Part shown: positions 11,461 to 19,909 of the stretch, one piece after another
Layout of the letters: every line of letters begins with the position of its first letter
Numbering within the stretch: the stretch's first letter is position 1
NCBI GenBank assembly: GCA_025359245.1
Contig: JANYGW010000072.1
Location: forward strand, 62,001-126,000
Source: Massilia sp.
GTDB lineage: Bacteria > Pseudomonadota > Gammaproteobacteria > Burkholderiales > Burkholderiaceae_D
Length of the DNA: 64,000 bases
Direction of reading: 5' to 3'
Program-made: the position numbers and the translations under genes
The notes under the pieces: model-generated
What the model saw: only the letters and a program-made list of their open reading frames with translations
What the model was told of the DNA's origin: nothing
Database searches by the model: none

Positions 11461-13914
11461 TCAAGCTTGGTAGACGGTCAGCAGCAGCCATGCCGGCAGG
11501 CCGAGAAACAGCACCGCGTGGCCAGCGCGTTCCAGCGCTCGCCGGATATCGATCGCCTGCCTTGGGCGCAATAGCGCCGCCAGCAGCGTGCCGGCCTCGA
11601 TCGCGGCGCGCAGCAACGCTTCGCAAAGGACCACGCCGATCGACCAGGCGGCCCACCACAGCGCGAAGGCGCTGAGGTAAGCCTTCAGGCCGAAACTGTA
11701 GTACTCGCCGAACGCGCCGCCATAGGCAATGTGCTGGTGCAGGTGGAAAGCCGGAATCGCCAGCGCCAGCGGGAGCAGCACATACTTGGCAAGCGGGTGG
11801 TCGAACTTCGAGCGCCGTATCGCCAGGCCGGCCTGCACGTAGGCGAGCATCAGCGCCCGCAAATGCGTGCGCTCCTGCACCGGCGGACCACCAGCGGCGG
11901 CCAGTGCGCTTGCCAGGATGTTCGGCCGGGCCAGCGCCAGTCCGTAGCGCTGGCCGGAAGCGAGTTGCAATGACACGCCGGGGCAGGGCAGGGGCAGGCA
12001 CCATAAGCGGACCGCGGCGATGTCGCCCAGCGCGAGCGCGACACGCTGTGCGCCGCGCGTCAGCACCAGGCGTCCATCGGCGATCGATGCCTTCGCCGAA
12101 AACAGCCACAGCACGCACCAAGCAGTAGCCTCGGGGGCAAGGAACAGCGCGCCGAACATGCGCACTTGTGCCAGCGTGTTGGTCCGCAACGCATCGTCGA
12201 GCAGCAGCGCTACGCACATCCAGAGCAGGCCGGCGCGCGCGCAGGCACGCAGCAAGCCTGCCGCGAGGCGGGCAGGCGGCGGCAGCACAGCCACGTTGAC
12301 CGGCCCCTGCATGGCAAGGCCCGCGTCGTGTCCAATGTGAGGGCGCCACGCCGGCAGGACCGAGCATGCCGCCAGCATGGCGAGCAATGCGCTGGCCGCG
12401 CGGCCGACCCAGTCGCCCCATCTGACCATCAATGTGGGCGCCGGGCTGCGCACAGGGACGTCGGCGATCACCAGCGTGCGTTCGCCCATGCGCGTGCCGG
12501 CGCGCACGCTGCCGCTGGCGTCGATCACCGCGCTGAAGCCGTTGGTGGTGACGCGAAATTGCGGCAGCCGGGTTTCGATGCTGCGAAACGCCGCCACCGC
12601 CTGGTGCATCTGCGCGCCCAGCGGATCGGCAGTGAACCAGGAATCGTTCGACATGGTCAGGATGGCCTGTGCGCCGAGACGCGCGCCGCTCAGTGCCAGG
12701 CTGGTGTCGACGTCGTCGAGACAGATCAGGGGCAGCACCGGGATCTCGCGGCCATCGGCCAGGCGCAAGGGATACACGCGCGCGCCGTTCCCGGGTCGCC
12801 AGTCGCCCACCCATGGCAGCGCGCGCCGCAGCAGCGGCCCATCGAGCCAGGCCGGCACGTACTCGGTGAGGGGAAACAAGCGCGTCTTGCGATAAAGGCC
12901 CAGCAGGCCAGTATCGGGCAGCACGAACGCGGCCGCGTTGTATTCGCCAGCGCTGTCGCGGTCATAGGTCCCGAACACGAACGGCACCCCGGCGGCATTG
13001 ACGATACCGAGGATCTCGCGGTCGAATGCAGCGCCGGCTTCGCTTTTGGGATGGCCGAAGGTGGTGGGGTAGGCGGTCTCGGACCACAGCACCGCGTCGG
13101 CGTGCTGTCGCACGACGGCGTCGTAGCTCATTGCGAAGTGGGTGTCGAGCACGTCGCGCACGACCGCATGCGCGCCCTTTTCCTGGCGCTGGCGTTCGTA
13201 AGCGATGATATTTGATTGGATCAATCCCATGCGCAGGGGCTTGCCGGCGGGCCCGGTGTCGACAGGCAGCACGGCGGCGCCGTAGCCGGCCAGTAGTAGC
13301 GGCACCAGCGCAGCCAGTGCCAGCGGCATGGCCATTGCGCGCACGCCGCCGCCGCTGCGCCGCGCGAGTGCCGCCGCGACGCCTTCATTGGCCAGCAGCA
13401 GAAGCACGGTCAATCCCGCAGCGCCGCCGACATCGGCCCCCTGGCGCAGCAGCGGCGATGGATAGAGTCCGTAGCCGAGCGTGTCGCCCAGGAGCTTGGG
13501 CAGCAGCCATTCCGTCGCCACCCATGCCGCAGCGCCTGCCAGTGCGCCCGCCACCGTGCCGTGGCGGCGCGCGGTGATGTGGCGCACCAGCGCGAAGGCG
13601 AGAAATTGTGGCTGGAACAGCGGCGCGGCGAGCAGCAACAGCGCCATGCCGCCGGCCGCGCCGACCTGCGCATACAATCCGATCGCGACGCCGAACCAGG
13701 CGAAGGCGGCCGCCGTGAAGGCCAGCGACATCGCCCAGGCGCGCAGCAGCGACCCGGCCAGCGCCGGGCTGGCGTCCAGTGTGCGCAACCACGGCACCAG
13801 GAACACGAAGCCGAGCGGCCAGGCCGCGCCGCCGCGGACATACAGCGCCGCCATGGCCGCGCTGGCGAGGATGCCCGCCGCGACACGCACTGTCGGATGC
13901 AAAGTTGAGGTCAT
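11461..13914 (-). CDS. apolipoprotein N-acyltransferase-like protein with C-terminal membrane extension
   Basis: This 817-residue membrane protein starts with about six hydrophobic segments, followed by a carbon-nitrogen-hydrolase domain. The catalytic triad is visible: Glu279 in WSETAYP, Lys343 in YRKTRLFPLTEYVP and Cys398 in LICLDDVD, followed by MSNDSWF. These match the Glu-Lys-Cys of Lnt, which acylates the N-terminal cysteine of lipoproteins. A normal Lnt is about 510 residues. Here residues 540-817 form an extra part with further hydrophobic segments and a soluble stretch near 600-690. Its ATG overlaps the stop of the anchored protein upstream. Whether it is a true Lnt or a specialised acyltransferase is unclear. 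Confidence 0.8.
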   Translation of the reverse strand: MTSTLHPTVRVAAGILASAAMAALYVRGGAAWPLGFVFLVPWLRTLDASPALAGSLLRAWAMSLAFTAAAFAWFGVAIGLYAQVGAAGGMALLLLAAPLFQPQFLAFALVRHITARRHGTVAGALAGAAAWVATEWLLPKLLGDTLGYGLYPSPLLRQGADVGGAAGLTVLLLLANEGVAAALARRSGGGVRAMAMPLALAALVPLLLAGYGAAVLPVDTGPAGKPLRMGLIQSNIIAYERQRQEKGAHAVVRDVLDTHFAMSYDAVVRQHADAVLWSETAYPTTFGHPKSEAGAAFDREILGIVNAAGVPFVFGTYDRDSAGEYNAAAFVLPDTGLLGLYRKTRLFPLTEYVPAWLDGPLLRRALPWVGDWRPGNGARVYPLRLADGREIPVLPLICLDDVDTSLALSGARLGAQAILTMSNDSWFTADPLGAQMHQAVAAFRSIETRLPQFRVTTNGFSAVIDASGSVRAGTRMGERTLVIADVPVRSPAPTLMVRWGDWVGRAASALLAMLAACSVLPAWRPHIGHDAGLAMQGPVNVAVLPPPARLAAGLLRACARAGLLWMCVALLLDDALRTNTLAQVRMFGALFLAPEATAWCVLWLFSAKASIADGRLVLTRGAQRVALALGDIAAVRLWCLPLPCPGVSLQLASGQRYGLALARPNILASALAAAGGPPVQERTHLRALMLAYVQAGLAIRRSKFDHPLAKYVLLPLALAIPAFHLHQHIAYGGAFGEYYSFGLKAYLSAFALWWAAWSIGVVLCEALLRAAIEAGTLLAALLRPRQAIDIRRALERAGHAVLFLGLPAWLLLTVYQA

Positions 13915-14537
13915 GGTGACCAGCGGCCAGGAGGAATGACGATGCGCCGGATCGGCAAGCCGGGCGGCGCCAGTTCCGGTGGCACGACGCGGTTCTTGGG
14001 CATGGCGATTGGCTTGCTGGCGGCGTCGAACAACTGGAAGTCCGGCGCAAACATCAGGATGGCTTCGATGGGCTCGCCGTCGTCGGTCGCCTGGTGATGG
14101 CGGACATAGCCTTTCGGCAGGACAAAATCTTCGGGCACCGCCAGCCCGACCAATGGCGGGCTGGTGCCCGGTGGCGAGAAGGCGCCGAGGCCGGTATGGA
14201 TGCCGCGCTGGTGCAGGCGGTCGATGACCTCGGCCATGCTGGGGTTCTCGCCGCGCGCGACGTAACTTTTGAGGTCGGGCGTCGGGTCGGCGTCCCCCTC
14301 GGGCGCGCGCAGCTGCGGCTGTGGCGCCACGCTGCGCGGCATCGCTGGCGCTGGCACCGGCGCCGGCGTTGGCGTTGGCGCCGATGCGGTGCTGGCATCG
14401 GCAACGTCAGGCCCGGACCAGGATGGGGCCCACAGGACCAGCAGCGCGGTGATGCCCGCTACGGCGAGCAACAGCGCGACGACGAGACGGCCTCGGGATA
14501 AACCGAGGCCGGGTTTGGAACGAGGTGGCGTATCCAA
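13911..14537 (-). CDS. membrane-anchored hypothetical protein
   Basis: A 208-residue protein with a short basic N-terminus, one membrane segment (about residues 18-38), an Ala/Pro/Thr-rich linker (about 47-75) and a small extracytoplasmic domain of unknown family. No ATG precedes the membrane segment in frame, so the start is taken as TTG 14537, 17 bp downstream of the SGNH hydrolase stop; initiation there is uncertain. It overlaps the Lnt-like gene by four bases. I do not recognise the family. Context suggests envelope work with its neighbours. Confidence 0.6.
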   Translation of the reverse strand: MDTPPRSKPGLGLSRGRLVVALLLAVAGITALLVLWAPSWSGPDVADASTASAPTPTPAPVPAPAMPRSVAPQPQLRAPEGDADPTPDLKSYVARGENPSMAEVIDRLHQRGIHTGLGAFSPPGTSPPLVGLAVPEDFVLPKGYVRHHQATDDGEPIEAILMFAPDFQLFDAASKPIAMPKNRVVPPELAPPGLPIRRIVIPPGRWSP

Positions 14538-14554
14538 GGATCTACGCCTGGCGG

Positions 14555-15643
14555 TCAGGGCGTGGCCGGGTTGTAGGTCGACACCGCCCAGCCGATGCGC
14601 TCATGGCCGTACTGATTCCAGATCGGGCTCTTGCCGCCGCTAAACGAGGTGTAGCGCGCCGCACCGCTGCCGGTGGTGCCGCCGAACAGGCCCGCGCTGA
14701 CGGTGCTGCCGTTGTAGGTCGGGTGGGTGTCGTCCGACTGGATGTAGTCGTAGCTGCTGCTCGCGGACACGAAGTGTGTATTTGCGTCGCGCAGCGTCGA
14801 GCGCAGCGTCGACGTGATCCGGGTGACATAGCTGGCCTGGGTCTCGCCGGCGACGTAGCGCAGCGCGTCCGAGTCGACCAGGGCGTCGCCGTTGCTATCG
14901 TAGTCGGCGCCCATGTACTGGGCGAAGTTGTCCGCGCAGGTAAAGCCCTTTTGGCGCGCCATGTCGCACATCATGAAGTTCATGCGGGCCAGGGCGGGCA
15001 AGAACTTGTCCTGCATTTTCACGGTCGCACCTGTGCTCGCGTCCTTGCAGGAGCTCTGCACGTTATCGGCGGCATAGCCCGGATAGTGCAGGTTGGAGAC
15101 CACCTTCAGCTTGACGCCGGCATACGCGTTGGCGTTGATGTAGTCCATCGCGGCCGTCACGTACGTCTTGCAGCTGTTCTCGGCCGCGGTCAGTCCGCTG
15201 TAATCACAGGTGCCGCTCTGGCTCTTGAAGGCGGAGCGTGCCTGCAGGCCATCGTTGCCGCACATTTCGAAGCTGACGACGCGGGTGTTACTGGCCTGCA
15301 TATACGAGCGCTCTGCCACGATCTTGTTGTTGTAGACGTCCGACGCGACCGCACCGGATTTGGTGCGACGCACGTTCTCGATGTCGGTGCCCCACTGGGC
15401 CGAGAGATATTCCGCGTTGACGGTCGGTGCCGAGTATTTGGCGGCGCTGCTGACGGAGCCGTTGTAGCCGGCAAAGATGGAGTCCCCGTAGGCCACGGTG
15501 CGGTACTTGGTGGTGGTGCCGGCCCGGTCGATGGTCCACGAAACGTTTTGGTTCAGGGTGCTCGCCGTTGCCTCGGAACCGAGGGCGAGCAGGGCAAGGG
15601 TGGGTAGAAAGGTGCGCAAGGAATTACGAAAGCGAATGCTCAT
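14555..15643 (-). CDS. secreted SGNH/GDSL hydrolase
   Basis: A 362-residue exported esterase or lipase-like protein. A signal peptide covers about residues 1-28. SGNH blocks are AYGDSIFAGY with Ser55, FEMCGNDG with Gly129 and Asn130, and SDDTHPTYNG with the Asp/His307 pair. An insert, DYDSNGDALVDSD at residues 247-259, looks like an EF-hand or dockerin calcium loop. Eight or more cysteines suggest disulfides. It is the first gene of a three-gene operon with the anchored protein and the Lnt-like acyltransferase. The substrate is unknown. Confidence 0.85.
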   Translation of the reverse strand: MSIRFRNSLRTFLPTLALLALGSEATASTLNQNVSWTIDRAGTTTKYRTVAYGDSIFAGYNGSVSSAAKYSAPTVNAEYLSAQWGTDIENVRRTKSGAVASDVYNNKIVAERSYMQASNTRVVSFEMCGNDGLQARSAFKSQSGTCDYSGLTAAENSCKTYVTAAMDYINANAYAGVKLKVVSNLHYPGYAADNVQSSCKDASTGATVKMQDKFLPALARMNFMMCDMARQKGFTCADNFAQYMGADYDSNGDALVDSDALRYVAGETQASYVTRITSTLRSTLRDANTHFVSASSSYDYIQSDDTHPTYNGSTVSAGLFGGTTGSGAARYTSFSGGKSPIWNQYGHERIGWAVSTYNPATP

Positions 15644-15882
15644 GTAGTGTCTCCTTTTTTGTGGTTATATCTGTCAGGACAATTTTTTCTCCAATGTGAA
15701 CTGCCTCCCCAATGTATTTCAATTTTTAGAGCGAGTGCTCGTTTTTCAATTGAATTGCTGGGAAAATATTTAAAATTTGCCAATCTGTTGTACGGATGTC
15801 TGCACGGATGCAGCGCTGTGGAAAGCTTGGTTTTCCGATGGAAATTGATTGCCGGATTGCACCTGGTAAACGCAGCTTCGAA

Positions 15883-16539
15883 TCAGCCAGTGGTCTGATT
15901 TGTGGCCGCGCCATGTGTGAGCGAAGCGAGCATCGCATGAATCATCAGGCGCGTATCGGCCAGCGCGTTTTCGGCAGCGGCGGGATCGGCGGGCAGGGCC
16001 TCGATGGCGCCATACAGCAAGCCCAGGATGATGCGCGCCACGCGGCGCGGTTCGCCGGCGCGCAGGATGCCCAGTTCCTGCAGGCCGCGTACGGCCTGCG
16101 TCATCGCGCCGAGCCCGTGCTTGTCGCGGATCGCATTCCAGCCATCGGCGCCCAGCACGGCCGGCGCGTCGGTCAGCCCGATCCTGCGCGCGCCGGGATC
16201 GACCCCGGCGGCCAGGAACGCATCGATACTGGCCAGGAACGCATCCCAGGCGCTGCCGCCCCGGGCCAGCACCTTGGCGCTGACACTGGCGGCAAGCCGG
16301 ACGAGGCCGGCGTCGAGTTCCTCGGCGACCGCGGCAAACAAGCCTTTCTTGTCGCCGAAGTGGTGATACAGCGCGCCGGCCGTCACGTTCGCCTCGCTGG
16401 TGATGGCGCTGATCGCGCTGCCGTCATAGCCGTGCAAGCCGAACAGGCGGCGGCCGGCCGCGCGCAGGGCCGCCTGTGTCGCGGTCGAGTTTTCGAGGCG
16501 CTTATCGGGTTTGCTGGGACGTGCGGCCTGGTCGTTCAA
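15883..16539 (-). CDS. TetR-family transcriptional repressor
   Basis: A 218-residue regulator with an N-terminal TetR helix-turn-helix. AALRAAGRRLFGLHGYDG, ISAITSEANVTAGALYHHF and GDKKGLFAAVAEELD are the characteristic three-helix sequence. The C-terminal ligand domain is hydrophobic and diverged, as usual. It is divergent from the DUF1304 gene, and the 81-bp gap holds a long palindrome that is the likely shared operator. The inducer is unknown. Confidence 0.9.
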   Translation of the reverse strand: MNDQAARPSKPDKRLENSTATQAALRAAGRRLFGLHGYDGSAISAITSEANVTAGALYHHFGDKKGLFAAVAEELDAGLVRLAASVSAKVLARGGSAWDAFLASIDAFLAAGVDPGARRIGLTDAPAVLGADGWNAIRDKHGLGAMTQAVRGLQELGILRAGEPRRVARIILGLLYGAIEALPADPAAAENALADTRLMIHAMLASLTHGAATNQTTG

Positions 16540-16562
16540 GGGACTCTCCGTGAATTTAGTTA

Positions 16563-16594
16563 GACAAGCATAACATAATCATGTTATGTTTGTC
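16563..16594. promoter_or_regulatory. TetR operator palindrome
   Basis: Two 14-bp arms (16563-16576 GACAAGCATAACAT and 16581-16594 ATGTTATGTTTGTC) flank a 4-bp spacer and agree at 13 of 14 positions. It sits between the divergent TetR gene and the DUF1304 gene, so it is probably the autorepressor site covering both promoters. Confidence 0.8.
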
Positions 16595-16620
16595 GTTTCT
16601 TACTCTTTCAGGAACTCAAC

Positions 16621-16983
16621 ATGCTGCTCGCCGCGAAAATTCTGACAGCCCTGGTGCTGTTAATTCATGTCTATATCGTCGTCCTGGAAACCGTGTTGTT
16701 CAAGACGCGCGGCCGCAAAGTATTCGGCATCAAGGCAGACCAAATCGATGCGTATGCACCCTTGATGGCCAATCAGGGATGCTACAACGGCTTTCTGGTG
16801 GCCGCGCTGGGATTGGGTTTCCTGTATCCGGTCCCGGCCGTGGCGCAGGCGTTGACGGTGTTTGGCCTGACGTGCGTGGCGGTGGCGGGCGTGTTTGGCT
16901 CCTTTACGGTGATGGTGCGTATCCTCTACATCCAGACTGTGCCGGCGGCGCTGGCTTTGATTGCCTTGTATCTCGCGCAGTAA
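16621..16983 (+). CDS. DUF1304-type small membrane protein
   Basis: A 120-residue protein with four hydrophobic segments. The blocks VLLIHVYIVVLETVLF, YAPLMANQGCYNGFLVAALG and GVFGSFTVMVRILYIQTVPA fit the DUF1304 family of small integral membrane proteins of unknown function. It is divergently paired with the TetR gene across the shared palindrome and is the probable repressed target. Confidence 0.85.
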   Translation: MLLAAKILTALVLLIHVYIVVLETVLFKTRGRKVFGIKADQIDAYAPLMANQGCYNGFLVAALGLGFLYPVPAVAQALTVFGLTCVAVAGVFGSFTVMVRILYIQTVPAALALIALYLAQ

Positions 16984-17006
16984 ATCGGTGGTGTACAGAC
17001 ACTAGC

Positions 17007-17074
17007 GTCTACAAAACGACACGGACAGGGTGGTAGTTGTATCCTAACTGCCCAGTTCGTGTAAGTTTGTAGAC
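17007..17074. repeat. 68-bp imperfect inverted repeat
   Basis: Arms 17007-17026 and 17055-17074 match at 16 of 20 positions, the outer nine (GTCTACAAA/TTTGTAGAC) perfectly. A further inner pairing (TAGTT with AACTA-like bases) would give a hairpin. It lies between the DUF1304 stop and the next start. It may be a transcript structure, a terminator-like element without a T tract, or a small mobile remnant. Confidence 0.6.
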
Positions 17075-17115
17075 TTGGGGCCGCGAGTTTTTTCAACCTG
17101 AATCGTTCCACAAAT

Positions 17116-17955
17116 ATGGCAAAAGGCACCGCGATTATGCTTGCGTTAGGTGCCGTGATTGCGGCCTGCCTTGGATTTGGATTCAACAGGCCCGCTATGG
17201 AATCGAGCTCGCCAACCACCTCCGCCGCTCCCGACACCCCATCGAATACGAAGAACAGCCCGCATTGGTTCGATCCATTGCAAGCGACGGCCAAAACGCC
17301 GCCGCCTCGCCAGAAGTCGCTCGTCGAGACCATCGATGCGCTGCTCGCATCAAAAAAGCCCGAAGACACCTTCAAGGCATTCCAGCTCGCAGAGCGGTGT
17401 GTCCGACATGGCCGCGGCGGATGGCAAGATACTGACGCAGATGGCAACGAGGTATCAGCTGCCGAAAACGAGGCTGCGCGCCTCTGGTGTGCAACGATTA
17501 CTGAGCGTATGCGCACGTCGCGTTTCGATCACCTGGCAATTGCGGTCAAAGCCGGGGTCCCGGAGGCGGCCATTTCTTCGATGTTTGCAGGCCCGTTCGG
17601 CGATCGCAGCGCCCTGTTGACCCGGGCCAGCGATCCACTCGTCCTTGCATGGAAAAGGGAATTGAACGAAACGCTTCAGCAGCATGCAGCAAACGCTCAC
17701 ATGCGCACCTTGCTACTGGTTTCGCTGAAGTCTCGTTCGGATCGGGAGCCAGTGATCGACAGGAATCCTATCCAGGGCCTTGGCTACGCATTGGCGCATC
17801 GACAAATTTCCCTGCTCACAGACCCCACGACCATCGGCTTTGAAAATTGGCTTGTCCAGGAAGTACAGAAAGGCATGTCCGCTGAGGAAATCGCCGCAGC
17901 GACTGTCCAGGCTGACGTTATCGTCGCGACCTGGCGTCGTGCCAATAACAAATAG
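17116..17955 (+). CDS. hypothetical protein with N-terminal membrane anchor
   Basis: A 279-residue protein with one N-terminal hydrophobic segment (about residues 5-24), a Ser/Thr/Pro-rich linker to about 65, then a mainly helical domain containing a CVRHGRGGW segment and two cysteines (in AERCVRHG and LWCATI). I do not recognise the family. Base composition appears less GC-rich than the flanking genes. It stands alone between the inverted repeat and the metal-efflux operon. The start is the ATG that opens the hydrophobic segment. Confidence 0.6.
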   Translation: MAKGTAIMLALGAVIAACLGFGFNRPAMESSSPTTSAAPDTPSNTKNSPHWFDPLQATAKTPPPRQKSLVETIDALLASKKPEDTFKAFQLAERCVRHGRGGWQDTDADGNEVSAAENEAARLWCATITERMRTSRFDHLAIAVKAGVPEAAISSMFAGPFGDRSALLTRASDPLVLAWKRELNETLQQHAANAHMRTLLLVSLKSRSDREPVIDRNPIQGLGYALAHRQISLLTDPTTIGFENWLVQEVQKGMSAEEIAAATVQADVIVATWRRANNK

Positions 17956-18134
17956 GCACCCAAGTCATGAGTTGCCTGTTAGCTGATGCGCTATGCCAGC
18001 GGGGCTTGAAGCTGGTTAAAAAATCAATGACGCGCATCAAGGCTGGTGACATTCGATTCGAATTCGACCAGTTGCTCCCATGACGCCAGCGATCCAGTTT
18101 TGAGCGTCTCGCTTTGTGCTACCATCTTCCCAAC

Positions 18135-18527
18135 ATGAAATTGTCCCGTCCTTCGCGCTTCCTTGCCGCGCTCATTACTCTCCTCAGCCTGCTGTTTACC
18201 CAGCTCGCGGTGGCGGCGTATACGTGTCCGGAGCCCGATGCCGCTGCGGCAATCATGGCGATGGCAGCCATGCATGCCGATATGCCAGGCTGCCGCGACA
18301 TGGACCAGCAGCAGTCGGGCCTGTGCGCCGCGCACTGCGATACCGGGCATCAAACGCTCGACACGCCGGGCGCGCCACACTTGCAGGCATTTATTGCCGC
18401 CGAACTGACGGTGGTGCTGCGCGAAGGCGCCGCACAATATGCCATCGCGCGCATGCCCGCCGCGTCGCGCCTGACGCGCACGACCGCACCGCCGCTCATC
18501 ATTCGCAACTGCTGCTTCCGCATTTAA
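18135..18527 (+). CDS. small exported Met/Cys/His-rich protein at head of metal-efflux operon
   Basis: A 130-residue protein with a signal peptide (cleavage near residue 28, VAA) and a mature N-terminus rich in Met, Cys and His (MAMAAMHADMPGCRDMD, then CAAHCDTGH). Such residues bind copper or silver. It directly precedes the Cus-type efflux genes, as DUF2946-like small proteins often do. ATG 18135 was chosen because it opens the signal peptide; an in-frame upstream start adds seven unlikely residues. A periplasmic metal-binding role is inference. Confidence 0.6.
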   Translation: MKLSRPSRFLAALITLLSLLFTQLAVAAYTCPEPDAAAAIMAMAAMHADMPGCRDMDQQQSGLCAAHCDTGHQTLDTPGAPHLQAFIAAELTVVLREGAAQYAIARMPAASRLTRTTAPPLIIRNCCFRI

Positions 18528-18601
18528 TTTTCCAGATCGCCTAGTTTGCCATCGCCGTGCGCACGCACCGCGGATGCTTGCCATTGCTTTCTGGAGATAC
18601 C

Positions 18602-19909
18602 ATGCTTTCCCCATTGTTGGACCTTGTCGGTCGCCCGCATGCGTGGCGCCGTTCGCTTGGCGCCGTGCTGCTTGCCATCGTCGTTGCCCCCGCTATTGCA
18701 GAGCCCACGCTGTCGCTCGAACAGGCGCAAGGACTTGCCATCGCGCATACGCGCCAGCTCGCCGGCCTCGATGCGGCGGTGAGGGCGTCACGCGAGATGG
18801 CCGTCGCCGCCGCCCAGCGGCCTGACCCTATCCTCAAGCTGGGCATCGACAACCTTGCCGTTTCCGGCGCAGACAGGTTTTCGCTGTCGAACGAATTCAT
18901 GACGATGCGCCGGGTCGGCGTGATGCTCGAACTGACGCGCGCGGACAAGCGCCGCTGGCGCGCCGAAAGCTATGGCCGGGCCGCCGACAAGGCGTCCGCC
19001 GAAAAAGCGCTCGCTGGCGCCGCGATCGAACGCGATACCGCCATCGCCTGGCTGGAGCGCTACTACGCGCAGGAAAACGCCGCGCTGGTCGGCGCGCAGG
19101 CGACCCAGGCACGGCAGGAGATCGATGCCGCCGCCGCGGCATACCGGGGCGGCAAAGGCAGCCAGGCCGAGATCCTGGCCGCGCGCGGCGCGCTTGGGAT
19201 GATCGAGGACCGCGCCAGCGATGCCGAGCGCCGCCTGCGCGCGGCCACCATCATGCTGGCGCGCTGGATCGGCGACAGCGCCAGCCTTGCGCTAGCGGGC
19301 CCGCCGAACATCAACGCGATTCCGCTCGACCTGGCGCAGCTGGAGAACCACGTGGCGCATCACCCGCAGATCGCTGTGCTGGCGCGCCAGGAAGACATCG
19401 CCCTGGCCGAGGTCCGGCTGGCCGAAGCCGGCCGGCGCCCCGACTGGAGCGTGGAACTGGCCTTCCAGCAGCGCGGCCCCGCGTTTTCCAACATGGTGTC
19501 GGTCGGTCTTTCAGTGCCGCTGCAGTGGGACCGCAAGAACCGCCAGGATCGTGAAGTGGGCGCCCGGCTGGCCCTGGCCGAACAAGCCAGCGCCGAGCGG
19601 GAAGAGGGCTTGCGCGCACACCTGGCCGAAACGCGCGTGCTGGTTGCCGAATGGGCGAGTGGCCGTGAACGCATCGCCCGCTACGAGCGCGACTTGCTGC
19701 CGCTGGCCAGCGAGCGCAGCGCCGCCGTCCTCGCGGCCTACCGCGGCGGCAAGGCGACGCTGGCCGACGTGCTGGCGGCGCGCCGCAACGAGACCGAGGT
19801 GCGCCAGCAAGCGCTCCAGCTGCAAATGGAGACCGCGCGCACATGGGCGCAGCTCAGCTTCATGGCGCCCAACCAGCACCACGACAACACGAACGGAAAA
19901 GCCCAATGA
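18602..19909 (+). CDS. cusC: TolC/CusC-family outer-membrane efflux protein
   Basis: The 435-residue outer-membrane channel of a tripartite RND metal efflux pump. A signal sequence ends near residue 33 (AIAEP). The TolC-type alternating helical repeats are visible twice: TLSLEQAQGLAIAHTRQLAGLDAAV, and the pair EIDAAAAAYRGGKGSQAEIL and SAAVLAAYRGGKATLADVLAARR. The ATG at 18602 follows a GGAG. Its stop overlaps the cusB ATG (ATGA), so the pump genes are translationally coupled. Confidence 0.87.
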   Translation: MLSPLLDLVGRPHAWRRSLGAVLLAIVVAPAIAEPTLSLEQAQGLAIAHTRQLAGLDAAVRASREMAVAAAQRPDPILKLGIDNLAVSGADRFSLSNEFMTMRRVGVMLELTRADKRRWRAESYGRAADKASAEKALAGAAIERDTAIAWLERYYAQENAALVGAQATQARQEIDAAAAAYRGGKGSQAEILAARGALGMIEDRASDAERRLRAATIMLARWIGDSASLALAGPPNINAIPLDLAQLENHVAHHPQIAVLARQEDIALAEVRLAEAGRRPDWSVELAFQQRGPAFSNMVSVGLSVPLQWDRKNRQDREVGARLALAEQASAEREEGLRAHLAETRVLVAEWASGRERIARYERDLLPLASERSAAVLAAYRGGKATLADVLAARRNETEVRQQALQLQMETARTWAQLSFMAPNQHHDNTNGKAQ

